Positions 10,658-21,318 of a DNA stretch of 64,000 nucleotides are shown here, in pieces; position 1 is the stretch's first letter, and each line of letters starts with the position of its first letter. Location: positions 1,220,589 through 1,284,588 of the forward strand of contig CM050652.1 of the NCBI GenBank assembly GCA_027574665.1, in the 5' to 3' direction. This stretch comes from Rhynochetos jubatus. Its lineage: Eukaryota; Chordata; Aves; Eurypygiformes; Rhynochetidae. The notes under the pieces are model-generated. The model did not search any database. It saw only the letters and a program-made list of their open reading frames with translations, and was not told the DNA's origin. Both the position numbers and the translations under genes were made by a program.

Positions 10658-10679
10658 GGCGGCGGCGGCGGCGGCGGCG
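10658..10679 (+). repeat. GGC trinucleotide run next to the AHCYL2 start codon
   Basis: About seven GGC/CGG triplets end at the base before the ATG at 10680. Read in frame they would encode Ala if translation began upstream. CGG runs in 5'UTRs are prone to length change and to structure formation. Confidence 0.8.
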
Positions 10680-11075
10680 ATGTCGGTGCAGGTGGCGGCC
10701 CCCGCCGTGGAGCTGAAGGAGCTGAGCGGCCCCATGGATAAGGCAGCGGGGCCGCCGTGTGAGCCGGTGGCCGCTCACCCAGCCGGCCACGCCGTGGCCG
10801 CGGCCCCCTGCTCGCTGCCGGCCGCCGAGCGTGAGGCGGCCCCGGCCCCGGCCCCGGCGTCCTCCGGTGGCGGCGGCGAGCGGCCTCCGCTGAGCGGTTG
10901 CCCCGGGTTGCCGCCGGGCGCCGCCAAGGTGCCGCAGGCCTCGGCCATGAAGCGGAGCGACCCGCACCACCCCCAGCACCGGCACCGCGACGGCGGCGAC
11001 AGCGGAGGCGCCGCGGCCGAGGCGCTCGTCAGCCCCGACGGCACCGTCACCGAGGCGCCGCGCACCGTCAAGAAG
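10680..11075 (+). CDS. AHCYL2: AHCYL2 (long-IRBIT), first coding exon
   Basis: AHCYL2 is a paralogue of S-adenosylhomocysteine hydrolase that is not known to hydrolyse SAH. With IRBIT/AHCYL1 it binds the IP3 receptor and regulates ion transporters such as NBCe1. The 132 codons begin MSVQVAAPAVELKELSG, pass through a long Ala/Pro/Gly-rich segment (residues about 20-85), and end with the conserved block KVPQASAMKRSDPHH, a His-rich stretch, EALVSPDGTVTEAPRTVKK, and a donor GTAACG at 11076. This is the LISN extension specific to long-IRBIT; the catalytic-like domain lies in later exons outside the window. MSVQV is chosen as the start because mammalian AHCYL2 starts the same way. An in-frame ATG at 10503 exists upstream. 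SMO lies just upstream on the same strand, as in mammals. Confidence 0.93.
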
Positions 11076-11764
11076 GTAACGGGGAGCGGGGGAGGGGGTG
11101 GCCGGGCCAGAACGGCCCCTCCCGGGCCTGGTGGGGGGACGGGACCCCCACGCGGCTTCGTGCGCCCCGTCCCACCGAGCGGGGACCCCACCGGGACATC
11201 CCACGCCGCGGGGCGTGGGGGGGGACCGACCCCTCACGGGCAGGGACCGTCCCGGCGTGGGGGTCCCCGGTGTTGGTGTCACCCCATCGGTGTGCCCCGA
11301 GGGGCTCTCCCGTGGCTGCGTGCGCCCCCGCGGGTGGGGGTCGGAGCAGACCGCAGCACCGGCCGTGGACGTGCCCACGGGTGAGTGTGCCCAGCGTGCT
11401 CCCGCCGTGGGGGTCCGTGGGAGCCGTATCCGCGCCCGGAGATGCGCCTGCCCCGTGGGGTACGTGCTCGCTCACGCACTCAGTCTGAGGAGCGCGGGTA
11501 CACGCTGGGGGGGGAGGGAGGTAGGGGGTGGGTGTACGCCTCACATCACGCGTGGGGGCGTCGTGGGAAACACGGGCGCCGGGTACGACCGCTCCTCTGC
11601 GCGTGCGGGTTCCCCTCGGGTTCGCGTCCCCGGGGTTATCGGCTCCCTCGGAAATCCGGATACGCGCCTGATCAGAAGGTACACGGCCCCTTCCGTGGGT
11701 CTGGGAGTGGGCCCGCTGGGTGGGCATCCGTGGGTGGGGCGCCCCTGTCCACGGGGTCCCCCCC

Positions 11765-12356
11765 ATCCCGCCGCCTGCCCGGCGAGGTGTCCCGGTGTCC
11801 CGGCGGGCGCTGGCAACGCCCGGGCCGCCGCCTGCCCGGCGAGGTGTCCCGGTGTCCCCGCGGGCGCTGGCAACGCCCGGGCCGCCGCCTGCCCGGCGAG
11901 GTGTCCCGGGGCGCGCTGGCAACGCCCGGGCTGCTGCCTGCCTGGCGAGGTGTCCTGGTGTCCCAGCGGGCGCTGGCAACGCCCGGGCCACCGCTTGCCC
12001 GGCGAGGTGTCCTGGGGCGCGCTGGCACCGCCCGGGCCGCCACCTGCCCGGCGAGGTGTCCTGGGGCGCGCTGGCACCGCCCGGGCCGCCACCTGCCCGG
12101 CGAGGTGTCCCGGGGCGCGCTGGCACCGCCCGGGCCGCCGCCTGCCCGGCGAGGTGTCCCGGTGTCCCCGCGGGCGCTGGCAACGCCCGGGCCGCTGCCT
12201 GCCCGGCGAGGTGTCCCGGGGCGCGCTGGCACCGCCCGGGCCGCCACCTGCCCGGCGAGGTGTCCCGGGGCGCGCTGGCAACGCCGGGGCTGCTGCCTGC
12301 CCGGCGAGGTGTCCTGGGGTGCGCTGGCAACACCTGGGCCGCCGCCTGCCCGGCGA
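11765..12356. repeat. GC-rich minisatellite, 49/57-bp units, about 12 copies
   Basis: Each unit contains GCCTGCCCGGCGAGGTGTCC and CGCTGGCAACGCCCGGGCCG. Two length types alternate: 57 bases when an extra GGTGTCCC-type octamer follows the TGTCC, and 49 when it is absent. The last units are more divergent (AACACCTGGG). Several frames on both strands stay open across it, which explains the 200-490 codon ORFs here. Confidence 0.92.
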
Positions 12357-12869
12357 GCGCGTGCTGGGCGAGCGCCTGTGGGCGCGACCCGTCTGCGCTG
12401 CCCCTCGACCCGCGCCCCGGTACGTAACCTCTAGATGCGTGTGTTCACATGTCCGTCCCCCCGCCGCCCGTACGGGAGCACCTACAGCTGGTTACGCGCC
12501 TGTTTGCGACCAGTTCTGTGCTCGCCGGGGCCAACGCGCGGCTGTACATCCCCTCCTGCGTGTGTGAGCACCTCCAGAGGTGAGCGCGCGGGTACGGCGC
12601 CCGACGCGCACAGTGCGTACCGGTACCTCTACGAACGTGTCTAGAGGCGCCCACGCTCCTGCGTGCGTCGGTGCTGTAGCTGTAGGCGTGTGACACATCC
12701 CTGCCGTGCAGGGGGAGGAGACCCGTGAGGTTCCACGGTTTGATATCCGTAGGGATGCCAGCGGGCGTGCGCGTGTGCGTAGCCGCGTGAACACCGACGG
12801 CGGCAGGCGTATCCGCGCCGAGCTGACTCGTGCCGCGCTGATGCTGTGCGGGTGCGGAGAACGGGCGCG

Positions 12870-14290
12870 CGCTCGTGCCTTCGCGCGTACAGGCACCCGT
12901 TTGCCACGCGCTCGGGCGCGCGCTCATGCCTTCGTGCGGCTGCCAGCGCCCGTTTGCCGCGCGCTCATGCCTTCGCGCATACAGGCGCCTGTTTGCCGTG
13001 TGCTCGTGCCTTCGTGCAGCTGCCAGCGCCCGTTTGCCGCGTGCTTGGGCGCATGCTCGTGCCTTCGCACGTACAGGCACCTGTTTGCCGCGTGCTCGGG
13101 CGCGTGCTTGTGCCTTTGTGCAGCTGCCAGCGCCCGTTTGCCGCATGCTTGGCTGCGTGCTCGTGCCTTCGCGTGCTCGGGTGCGCGCTTGTACCTTTGC
13201 ACGTACAGGCACCCGTTTGCCACGCGCTCGGGCGCGCGCTCATGCCTTCGTGCGGCTGCCAGCGCCCGTTTGCCGCGCGCTCGTGCCTTTGCACGTACAG
13301 TCGCCCGTTTGCCGCGCGCTCGGCCGCGCGCTTGTGCCTTTGCGCAGCTGCCAGCGCCCGTTTGCCGCGCGCTCGTGCCTTCGCGCGTACAGGCGCCTGT
13401 TTGCCGTGTGCTCGAGTGCGTGCTTGTGCCTTCGTGCGGCTGCCAGCGCCCGTTTGCCGCGCGCTTGTGCCTTCGCGTGTACAGGTGCCCGTTTGCCGTG
13501 TGCTCGTGCCTTCGTGCGGCTGCCAGCGCCCGTTTGCCGCGTGCTTGGGCTCACGCTCGTGCCTTTGTACGTACAGGCACCTGTTTGCCACGCACTCGGG
13601 CGCGTGCTTGTGCCTTTGTGCGGCTGCCAGCGCCCATTTGCCGCACGCTTGGCTGCGTGCTCGTGCCTTCGCGCGCTCGGGCGCGCGCTTGTACCTTCGC
13701 ACGTACAGGCACCTGTTTGCAATGTGCTCGGCCGCGCGCGCTCGTGCCTTCGCGTGGCTGCCAGCGCCTGTTTGCCGTGCGCTCGTGCCTTTGCGCGTAC
13801 AGGCGCCCGTTTGCCGCGCGCTCGGCCGCGCGCTCGTGCCTTTGCGCGTACAGGCGCCCGTTTGCCGCGCGCTCGGCCGCGCGCTCGTGCCTTTGCGCAG
13901 CTGCCAGTGCCTGTTTGCCGCGCGCTTGTGCCTTCGCGCGTACAGGTGCCCGTTTGCTGTGCCTTCGCGCGGCTGCCGGTGCCCGTTTGCCGCGCACTCA
14001 GCCGCGTGCTCGTGCCTTCGCGCGTACAGGCGCCCGTTTGCCGCGCGCTCAGCCGCGTGCTCGTGCCTTCGTGCGTACAGGCGCCTGTTTGCCGTGCGCT
14101 CGTGCCTTCGCGCGTAAAGGTGCCGTTTGCCACGCGCTTGTGCCTTCGTGCGGCTGCCTGCGCCCGTTTGCCACACGCTCAGCCGCACGCTTGTGCCTTT
14201 GTGCGTACAGGTGCCCGTTTGCCGCACGCTTGTGCCTTCGCGCGTACAGGTGCCCGTTTGCTGTGCCTTCTCGCGGCTGCCAGCGCCCGG
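12870..14290. repeat. 39-bp minisatellite, about 35 units in two types
   Basis: The basic unit reads GTGCCTTCGCGCGTACAGGC then GCCCGTTTGCCGCGCGCTC. A second type replaces the GTACAGGC part with GCGGCTGCCAGC (41 bases). Some units carry an extra GGCCGCGCGCTC. The two types are interspersed, and neighbouring units differ mostly by CG to TG or CA changes, consistent with CpG decay. Long open frames on both strands (up to 588 codons) result from this. Confidence 0.92.
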
Positions 14291-16138
14291 CCGTGGGGTG
14301 CGGACGGCCTCGCGGGCACAGACGCGTTCAGGCGTGCGGGGCAGCCCCGTGCTCCTCACACACAGACATCCCTGTGCCTTTGCATACGTGGATTATGCAC
14401 CTAAGTCCGCTCTCTGACCCGCTGCCGGAGACGCATCCGTGCGTGTCTGAGCTCCTCAGGTGGATACATTAACATAGATATTCCCCGTCTTAGGGGCTAC
14501 GGGTGCTCCTATGGCTACAGCCGTGCATCCCTGCGTGGATGGCCATTTATACGCCCGTTTCCCGTAGATTCCTGAGTAGGGGCGCCCTGAGTTGTCGGTG
14601 CCGGGCACCCTTCCCGTTGGAAGTCTCAGGAGAAGGAGTTCTCCCCGGTGATGCAAGAACCTTTTGGGGAGTGTCGGGGAAGAAGTGTCCCTGTCACAAG
14701 GGGCACCTCCCTACTCCTGGAACTCTGGGGTGAAGCCGTCCCGCCGGGACTGATGGACGCTCTCCCTCCGTCATTGCCGCTCCGAGCTGTCCTCACCCCT
14801 CAGAAGGCCCACGACAGGGCGTTTGTCTCCATAGCTGTGATCTCCTCCCGTGCGGCTTCCCTGAAATCAGGGTCTCCCTAGAGAGGCTGGGAAGGAACAG
14901 ATCACTGGAAAGGGCCGTGGAGAGGGTCTGGACCAAGGGCTCCTTCGTCCCTTTAGAAATCCTGGCTGGGGGGTGGGTCAGTTCCTCGGGGAATGGGCAC
15001 CTTTCCCCTAAAACTGTGACTGGAGCCCTCTGCGTTCGCTGCCCTAACCCAATCTCTCCATTTTTACTGACGCTCAGGGTGCCCCTGTTTCTCCTCAAGC
15101 GCGCTGCGTGCTTCCAAACTCCTCCCTTACCCCTCTCTTTTTGCTGTTAATCAACAACGAGGGTTTCTCCTCGCACCCCCCCCTCGGCGCCCAGCTCTGG
15201 AGGAGCTCAGCTGGGAGGGAAGGGGAGCGGCGGGCGCTGGGGTGGTTGAAGGCGTCCGCGCCGCTCGCCCCGGGTACTTCCAAGAGCAGCAGAAGACGCC
15301 GTGGGAGAGCGGAGCGAAGGGTGCCGGGCTTTCGGGGGAAGCGGCAGCTCGCGGAGCAGCAAACCTCCCCGGCTGGCCGCCGTTGCTTGGGGTGATGTGT
15401 TTGTTTGGGAGCCGGTCGCTAAAGGAAGCGGGGATGTGCTGACGGAGGGGATCCGGGAGTACAACCTGTTCCCTCTCTCCCGTTTTCCCCTCCGGCGCTG
15501 TTTTACCCAGCGACGTCGGCGTGTGCGTCCCAGAGGCTCGAGAGAGGCGTTTCGCCTCTTCCCAGATTTACGGATCCGGGCTCCTTTCCGCCGTTTCTTG
15601 GCACGTCGTGTCATCGGAACGAAACACCGGCTTCGGTAGCCGTAAAATTGTTCCCAGTGACTGCAAAACGGGGTGTGAGGAGGTTTGCTGCAAAACCGAG
15701 GCCTGAAGGAAGCAGATGAAGGTTTAAAGCCAAATCCAACAGAACTTTTGAGCGCCTGAAGTGATGTGACGTGGCTTATCTCTGTTTTGAACACACTCAA
15801 GTGGGGAGTAAACCCACGTAGGCTGTGGTTCTTAGTGTTTGCAGGGCAAAAAACCCCGCTCTGTACATTTTCTGGACTGCTTTATATATTAAAAGGACTG
15901 TTTTTTTCCGGGTGTAGGGGTTTTTCCCCCCTTTCCTTGACATTTTACCGTGTGTCAAGTGCTGCACGAGCACATCCTGGGTAGTTCCGACGCAAGCACG
16001 GGGGTCGCTGCGAACGGCCTCCTTCCCCCTCGTACCGCGCTCGCTTTAAACCCGATTTTTAACGTTGCTTTGGTACGTTACTCCTGCTTGTCTGCCGTTG
16101 CGCGGGCTGGAATTGGGATTTTCACCTTGGCGGACAGA
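14291..16138. other. Unique intronic sequence, nothing recognised
   Basis: Moderate-GC sequence after the minisatellite with no repeat family, exon or RNA gene recognised. Around 15.84-15.95 kb is an A+T-richer patch (CTTTATATATTAAAAGGAC). Confidence 0.5.
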
Positions 16139-17273
16139 CTCACAGGGTGTTGGGGGTTGGAAGGGCCCTCTAGAGCCCATCCAGCCCAACCCCCCTGCCA
16201 GAGCAGGATCCCCCAGAGCAGATCCCACAGGAACAAGTCCAGGGGCTTTGGAAAGGCTCCAGGGAAGGAGACTCCCCCCTCTCTGGGCCCTGTCCCAGGG
16301 CTCTGTCACCCTCCCAGGGCAGAAGGGTTTCCTCATGGTCAGGGTGAACCTTCTGTTTGCCAGTTGATGGCCATGGCCCCTCGTCCTGTCACTGGGCACC
16401 CCTGAGCAGAGCCTGGCCCCCTCCCCCTGACACCCCCCCTTTAGATATTGATCAGCATTGATCAGACCCCCCTCAGCCCCCTCTTCTCCCAGCTGAACAG
16501 CCCCAGCTCTCCCAGCCTTCCCTCACATGAAGGTGCTCCAGGCCCTTCCCCATCTCAGTGTCCCTGCGCTGGGCCCTCTCCAGCAGCTCCTTGTCCCTCT
16601 GGAGCTGAGGAGCCCCGAGCTGGACACAGCACCCCAGGGGAGGCCTCCCCAGGGCAGAGCAGAGGGGGAGGAGAACTCCCCTCGACCTGCTGGCCACGCT
16701 GTCCCTAACCCACCCCAGGGTGCCACTGGCCTCCTTGGCCCGAGGGCACACTGCTGGCTCGTGGTCATCCTGTTGGCCACCAGGACTCCAAGGTCCTTTT
16801 CCCCAGAGCTGCCCTCCAAGGGAACAGCCCCCACCCTGTGCTGATCCAGGGGGTTGTTCCTCCCCAGATGCAGCACTTCACACTTGCCCTTATTGAACTC
16901 CATCCAATGTCCCCCCCCAACTCTCCAGCCTGGCCAGGTCACGCTGGACGGCAGCACGGCCTCCTGGCGTGGCAGCCACTCCTCCCAGTTCGGTGTGGTC
17001 AGCACACGCACTGAGAGGACATTCCATCCCTTCGTCCAGGTCACTCGTGAATATATTGACTAGGGCTGGGCCCAGCACTGACCCCTGGGGTCGCCACTGG
17101 CCACAGGCCCCCGACTAGACTCTGCCCCACTGACCACAACCCTCTGAGCTCTTTCCTCCAGCCGGTTCCCAGCCCACCTCACTGCCCAGTGGTCCAGCCC
17201 GCACTCCCTACGCTGGGCTGTGAGGATGCCATGGGAGACCGTGCCAAAAGCTTTACTGAACTCGAAGTACGTT
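16139..17273 (-). mobile_element. CR1 subfamily C, antisense, with RT ORF remnant
   Basis: The element's 3' end is at left (CAGGGTGTTGGGGGTTGGAA) and the copy runs 1.1 kb into the reverse-transcriptase ORF. Minus-strand translation shows CR1 RT landmarks: FSKAFGTVSHGIL, WAGNRLEERAQRVVV, NIFTSDLDEGME, the active-site position as ADHT, KCEVLHLGRNNP, EKDLGVLV and QCAL. The body is damaged by stops and frameshifts. Closely related copies are at 20.5 and 54.5 kb. Confidence 0.92.
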
Positions 17274-17439
17274 GGGGCTTGGCTTGGGTCTGAATTTAGA
17301 GCTGAGTCAGGAGGTGGAGCCCGGTGCTAACACGGCACCTACCCTCAGAGTGCGTTCCGGTCCGCTGCGCCCTGCGGGGAGCTTGGTCTCTCAGTCTCGC
17401 AGGGGGGAAGTCGGGGAGAAGGTGGGTAACCGACTTGGA

Positions 17440-17788
17440 ATCATGGAATCATGGAATGGTTGGTGTTGAAGGGACCTTAAAGATCATCGAGTTCCAACCC
17501 CCCTGGTGTGAGCAGGGACCCCTTCCACAGCCCAGGGTGCTCCCAGCCTCATCCAGCCTGGCCTTGGGCACTCCCAGGGATGGGGCATCCACAGCTTCTC
17601 TGGGAACCTGTCCCAGTGCTCCCCACCCTCTGCGGGAAGAATTCCTTCCCCATGGCCCAGCTCCATCTCCCTCTTTCCGTTCAAACCCGTCACCCCTTGT
17701 CCTGTCCCTCCCTGCCCTTGGGAAGAGCCCCCCCAGCTTTCCTGTCGCCCCCCAGGCTCTGGAGGGGGCTGTGAGGTCTCCCCGCAGC
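17440..17788 (-). mobile_element. CR1 subfamily A, antisense, 5'-truncated
   Basis: Begins with a double 8-base tail, GGAATCATGGAATCATGGAATG, and continues through the 3'UTR to the end of the ORF region near GAGGTCTCCCC. It lies only 0.17 kb from the end of the subfamily C copy, same orientation. Confidence 0.88.
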
Positions 17789-19079
17789 CGGTAATGACAG
17801 CTCTGCGCCCCTGGAGACGGAGAAGACCCAAAGCAGATGCGCTTCTTGGTGGAATGGCTGTCAGGTACTGGGTAAGCAAGGCTTGGTACCCGCTCGCACT
17901 CCGTGCTGGGGCGTGTAGGCGGCAGCGGTTGCCTAGCGGCCAAGTTGACTGCGAAGCGTAAACCAGACTCGCACCCAAAGGTTCTGCTTTTCGGTCCCGG
18001 CTGTGCTGTCCGGACCGCGTGGCCTTGAATTTCCAGCTGCGTGCCGCTCCCCAGCGGCGTTGCACCGGAGGTGTTTAGAGCTGGCAGGGATTGATTTCCC
18101 GCGGTGCCGGCGCTGTCGGTTCACGTAGCGGGCTGGAGCAGCGCTCGGCTCGCTTTTCCAGCGCCGCCTCCGCGGTGCCGGCGGCTGTGGCAAGCGGTGC
18201 CTTTTGTCTGCGGGTGAAAGCGAGGCCCGGAGGTGTAGGGAACCGAGATGCGCGTCCTTGCGTCGCGTCGCTGCTGGAGCGGAACCTTCCTAAACCTCCT
18301 GGCTGTAAAATTGTTCCGTGCGGGGACGACATCGGCATAAAGGCCGGGCGCTCGCTGGGCTGGCGCGTCACCAGCCCGCTGAGCGGCGATGGGGGGTTTT
18401 ATTCTGCTCAGGCTCTAAATGACTCTCCTGTGGCTTGTCTAAACGATGCTTCTGACCTTGCCTCCCGGCAGATTTCGTTGCCTGCGGCGAAAGGGCAGCT
18501 TTGCCCCTTGGGAACGCGTGTGAATTCCTCGCGCCGCTCTGCGGGGCCGAGGGGTCGTGGCTCTGGGGCAGGCACGCTCCCTTAAGGGTTTCTTCCCTGT
18601 GCGCGTGGCGCTCCGTCTCAGTTTCAGTCCAACCCCAAGCCGTCGCTTTTGCCAGCTCGGCACCGTCTCCCCCCCGCCCCAGAACGAGTTCCTGGGTGCC
18701 GCTCGTCGTGGGAGCGGTCGGAGTGCTGGTTGGCAGAGAACACGGAGGCCGCGTTCTTGGATTACGTCGAGCGCTCGCGGGTCTGTCTCCGTCTCCGCGC
18801 GGGTTAGTTTTAGCAGGCGACTGCCGGGATCCGCCTGCACCGATCGCTACGTCGACCTTTGGCACGGAGGTTGGGGAGCGGAAGATAAAAGGAGACTGGG
18901 GGGGGGGGGGAAGAGCGATGGGTGAATAACGGCGGCGAGGAGGCGGCAAGTTGTAAAGCGTAGCGACGCGGGAAGGAGAAGCCGGCGTGCGGGTGGGCGC
19001 ACCTCAAACCTTCCCACGCTGAAGGGCAGGCTTGTGCTTTGCCGGGAGGCACCGTACCCCAGCTGCTTTCTTGGGTGAA
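17789..19079. other. Unique intronic sequence with a G13 run
   Basis: No gene or repeat family recognised. A homopolymer of about 13 G lies near 18899-18911, a likely sequencing and replication weak point. Confidence 0.5.
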
Positions 19080-19285
19080 AAATCATAGGATCATGGAATG
19101 GTTTGGGTGGGAAGGGACCTGAAAGTGCCCCCAGCCCCACCCCCTGCCACGGGCAGGGTCCCCTTCCACAGCCCAGGGTGCTCCCAGCCTCATCCAGCCT
19201 GGCCTTGGGCACTCCCAGGGATGGGGCACCCACAGCTTCTCTGGGAACCTGTCCCAGTGCCCCCCACCCTCTCCAGGAAGGATTT
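19080..19285 (-). mobile_element. CR1 subfamily A 3' end, antisense
   Basis: Starts AAAATCATAGGATCATGGAATG and covers about 205 bases of the CR1 3' end before breaking off in T-rich sequence. It faces the sense copy at 19492-19824. Confidence 0.85.
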
Positions 19286-19491
19286 CATTTTTTTTTTCAG
19301 CCTAGAGGAGTCATAATGAGGTTCATTTGTTCGTTATCAAACGGCTACCGATGCCAGCAGAGGGACTTGCTCGACAGGAGGTGGGGACCCTCACAACCAG
19401 ACTTCCCCGGGAGCCGTCGCTGGTGCAGGCTGCAACCAGCGCGGGGAAGATTGTTGATGTTTTCAGTTGCAGTGGCAATCCCGACTTCTGC

Positions 19492-19824
19492 TAGCCCCTT
19501 CCAGTGCCTGGGGGGTACAAGGAAGCTGGGGGGGCTTTTCCCAAGGGCAGGGAGTGACAGGACAAGGGGTGACGGGTTTAGAAAGAGGGAGATGGAGCTG
19601 GGCCATGGGGAAGGAATTCTTCCCGCAGAGGGTGGGGGGCACTGGGACAGGTTCCCAGAGAAGCTGTGGATGCCCCATCCCTGGGAGTGCCCAAGGCCAG
19701 GCTGGATGAGGCTGGGAGCACCCTGGGCTGTGGAAGGGGTCCCTGCCCGTGGCAGGGGGGTTGGAACTGGATGGTCTCTAAGGTCCCTTCCAACCCAACC
19801 CATTCCCCGAGTCTGTGGTTCTGT
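19492..19824 (+). mobile_element. CR1 subfamily A 3' end, sense
   Basis: Runs from CTTCCAGTGCCTGGGGGGTA to the tail (TTCCCCGAGTCTGTGGTTCTG). With the antisense copy 0.2 kb to its left it forms an inverted pair whose last 200 bases are complementary. Confidence 0.88.
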
Positions 19825-20528
19825 ACATTTGGGGTTTCCGCTATGAAGCGGAGATGAGCTGTGCTTTTCCCCCAGATGCCTTGTGTCATTATTGAATAGC
19901 CCTCTCTTACTGCAGCGTAGCTCCCCTGACCTCCGTCGGAGCCGCGAGCGCTCAGCACTTCTCCCGGTTCTGGGTCCCGATCCATGGAAAGTCGATGATC
20001 CTACAGCCGGTGGCCAGCTGTGCAGCGGTTACGGAGGGAGTCTCGCCCAGCATTGCTCAAAACATGCCTGAGCAGATGCTGGCAGACCCACGTTTGCTCT
20101 CCACATGCTGAATAGGTCAGATAATGAGTCACTTAACGCCTTGTTCCTTTTGGGATGCATCAGTGCCCTGCCTGGGCTGACACCGTGCAGCTCCGGGCCC
20201 AGAGCTGGCTTCTGTCCATCCGCCTTCAGCTCCAGCCTGTCTGTCCCTACCTGCGCAGACTTGCCGACAGCGACTTTGGCCAAGAGAAACGAAGTTAATT
20301 ATGGAGGGCAGCGTTTAACCGCTTCACCAACCCCGCTTGTTCTTCTCCAGGTCTCCTGCCTCCTTCTCCGTGCACTTCGCAGCGCAGGGCAGGCAAAGCA
20401 TCAGCAAAGCCCAGCCCTGAAACCATGCGCTGTCGCTGATGGGCTCTTCCGAAAGCAGCAGCCTGCGAGCGCTGGCTTGAGGCGTGTGTGACACCAGGCT
20501 GAGTGTGTGACCTTACCCCTGGGGTTCA

Positions 20529-21318
20529 CAGGTTCACAGAGTGTCAGGGGTTGGAAGGGCCCTCTAGAGCCCATCCAGTCCAACCCCCTGCCAGAGCAGG
20601 ATCCCCCAGAGCAGATCCCACAGGAACAAGTCCAGGGGCTTTGGAAAGTCTCCAGGGAAGGAGACTCCCCCCTCTCTGGGCCCTGTCCCAGGGCTCTGTC
20701 ACCCTCCCAGGGCAGAAGGGTTTCCTCATGGTCAGGGTGAACCTTCTGTTTGCCAGCTGATGGCCATGGCCCCTCGTCCTGTCACTGGGCACCCCTGAGC
20801 AGAGCCTGGCCCCCTCCTCCTGACACCCCCCTTTAGATATTGATCAGCATTGATCAGATCCCCCTCAGCCCCCTCTTCTCCCAGCTGAACAGCCCCAGCT
20901 CTCCCAGCCTTCCCTCACATGAAGGTGCTCCAGGCCCTTCCCCATCGCAGTGTCCCTGCGCTGGGCCCTCTCCAGCAGCTCCTTGTCCCTCTGGAGCTGA
21001 GGAGCCCCGAGCTGGACACAGCACTCCAGGGGAGGCCTCCCCAGCGCAGAGCAGAGGGGGAGGAGAACTCCCCTCGACCTGCTGGCCACGCTGTCCCTAA
21101 CCCACCCCAGGGTGCCACTGGCCTCCTTGGCCCGAGGGCACACTGCTGGCTCGTGGTCATCCTGTTGGCCACCAGGACTCCAAGGTCCTTTTCCCCAGAG
21201 CTGCCCTCCAAGGGAACAGCCCCCACCCTGTGCTGATCCAGGGGGCTGTTCCTCCCCAGATGCAGCACTTCACACTTGCCCTTATTGAACTGCACCCGAT
21301 GTCCCCCCCAGCTCTCGG
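20529..21318 (-). mobile_element. CR1 subfamily C, antisense
   Basis: Near-identical over about 790 bases to the copies at 16.1 and 54.5 kb, starting TTCACAGAGTGTCAGGGGTT. Minus-strand translation gives KCEVLHLGRN, EKDLGVLVANRMTTSQQCAL and SVASRSRGVLLPLCSAL. Truncated just before the RT active-site region. Confidence 0.9.

Larger units (their letters stand above)
10240..10679 (+). promoter_or_regulatory. AHCYL2: AHCYL2 core promoter and 5'UTR (inferred)
   Basis: The 440 bases before the AHCYL2 start codon contain no TATA box. They contain three ZNF143/THAP11-type elements, several GC boxes, and a run of about seven GGC triplets (10658-10679) directly before the ATG. The architecture is that of a TATA-less CpG promoter. 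The transcription start is not visible from sequence. Confidence 0.6.
9960..11400. promoter_or_regulatory. AHCYL2: CpG island at the AHCYL2 5' end
   Basis: Very high G+C with dense CpG from the end of the CR1 copy through exon 1 and the first few hundred bases of the intron, as expected for a broadly expressed gene promoter. It includes a five-fold CGGCC repeat near 10285-10312 and clustered GGGGCGGGG GC boxes at about 10609-10637. Exact island limits would need a computed CpG ratio. Confidence 0.75.

Noticed and set aside
8775-11384. An 869-codon plus-strand ORF running from the CR1 copy through the 38-bp array into AHCYL2 exon 1
   Set aside because: It crosses an antisense retrotransposon and a minisatellite and passes the exon-1 donor. 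The real coding part is only 10680-11075; the rest is open because of GC-rich composition.
12706-14472. 588-codon ORF and long opposite-strand ORFs with Arg/Ala/Cys-rich repeats
   Set aside because: They are translations of the 39-bp minisatellite. Several frames on both strands are open at once and the ORF ends coincide with the array ends.
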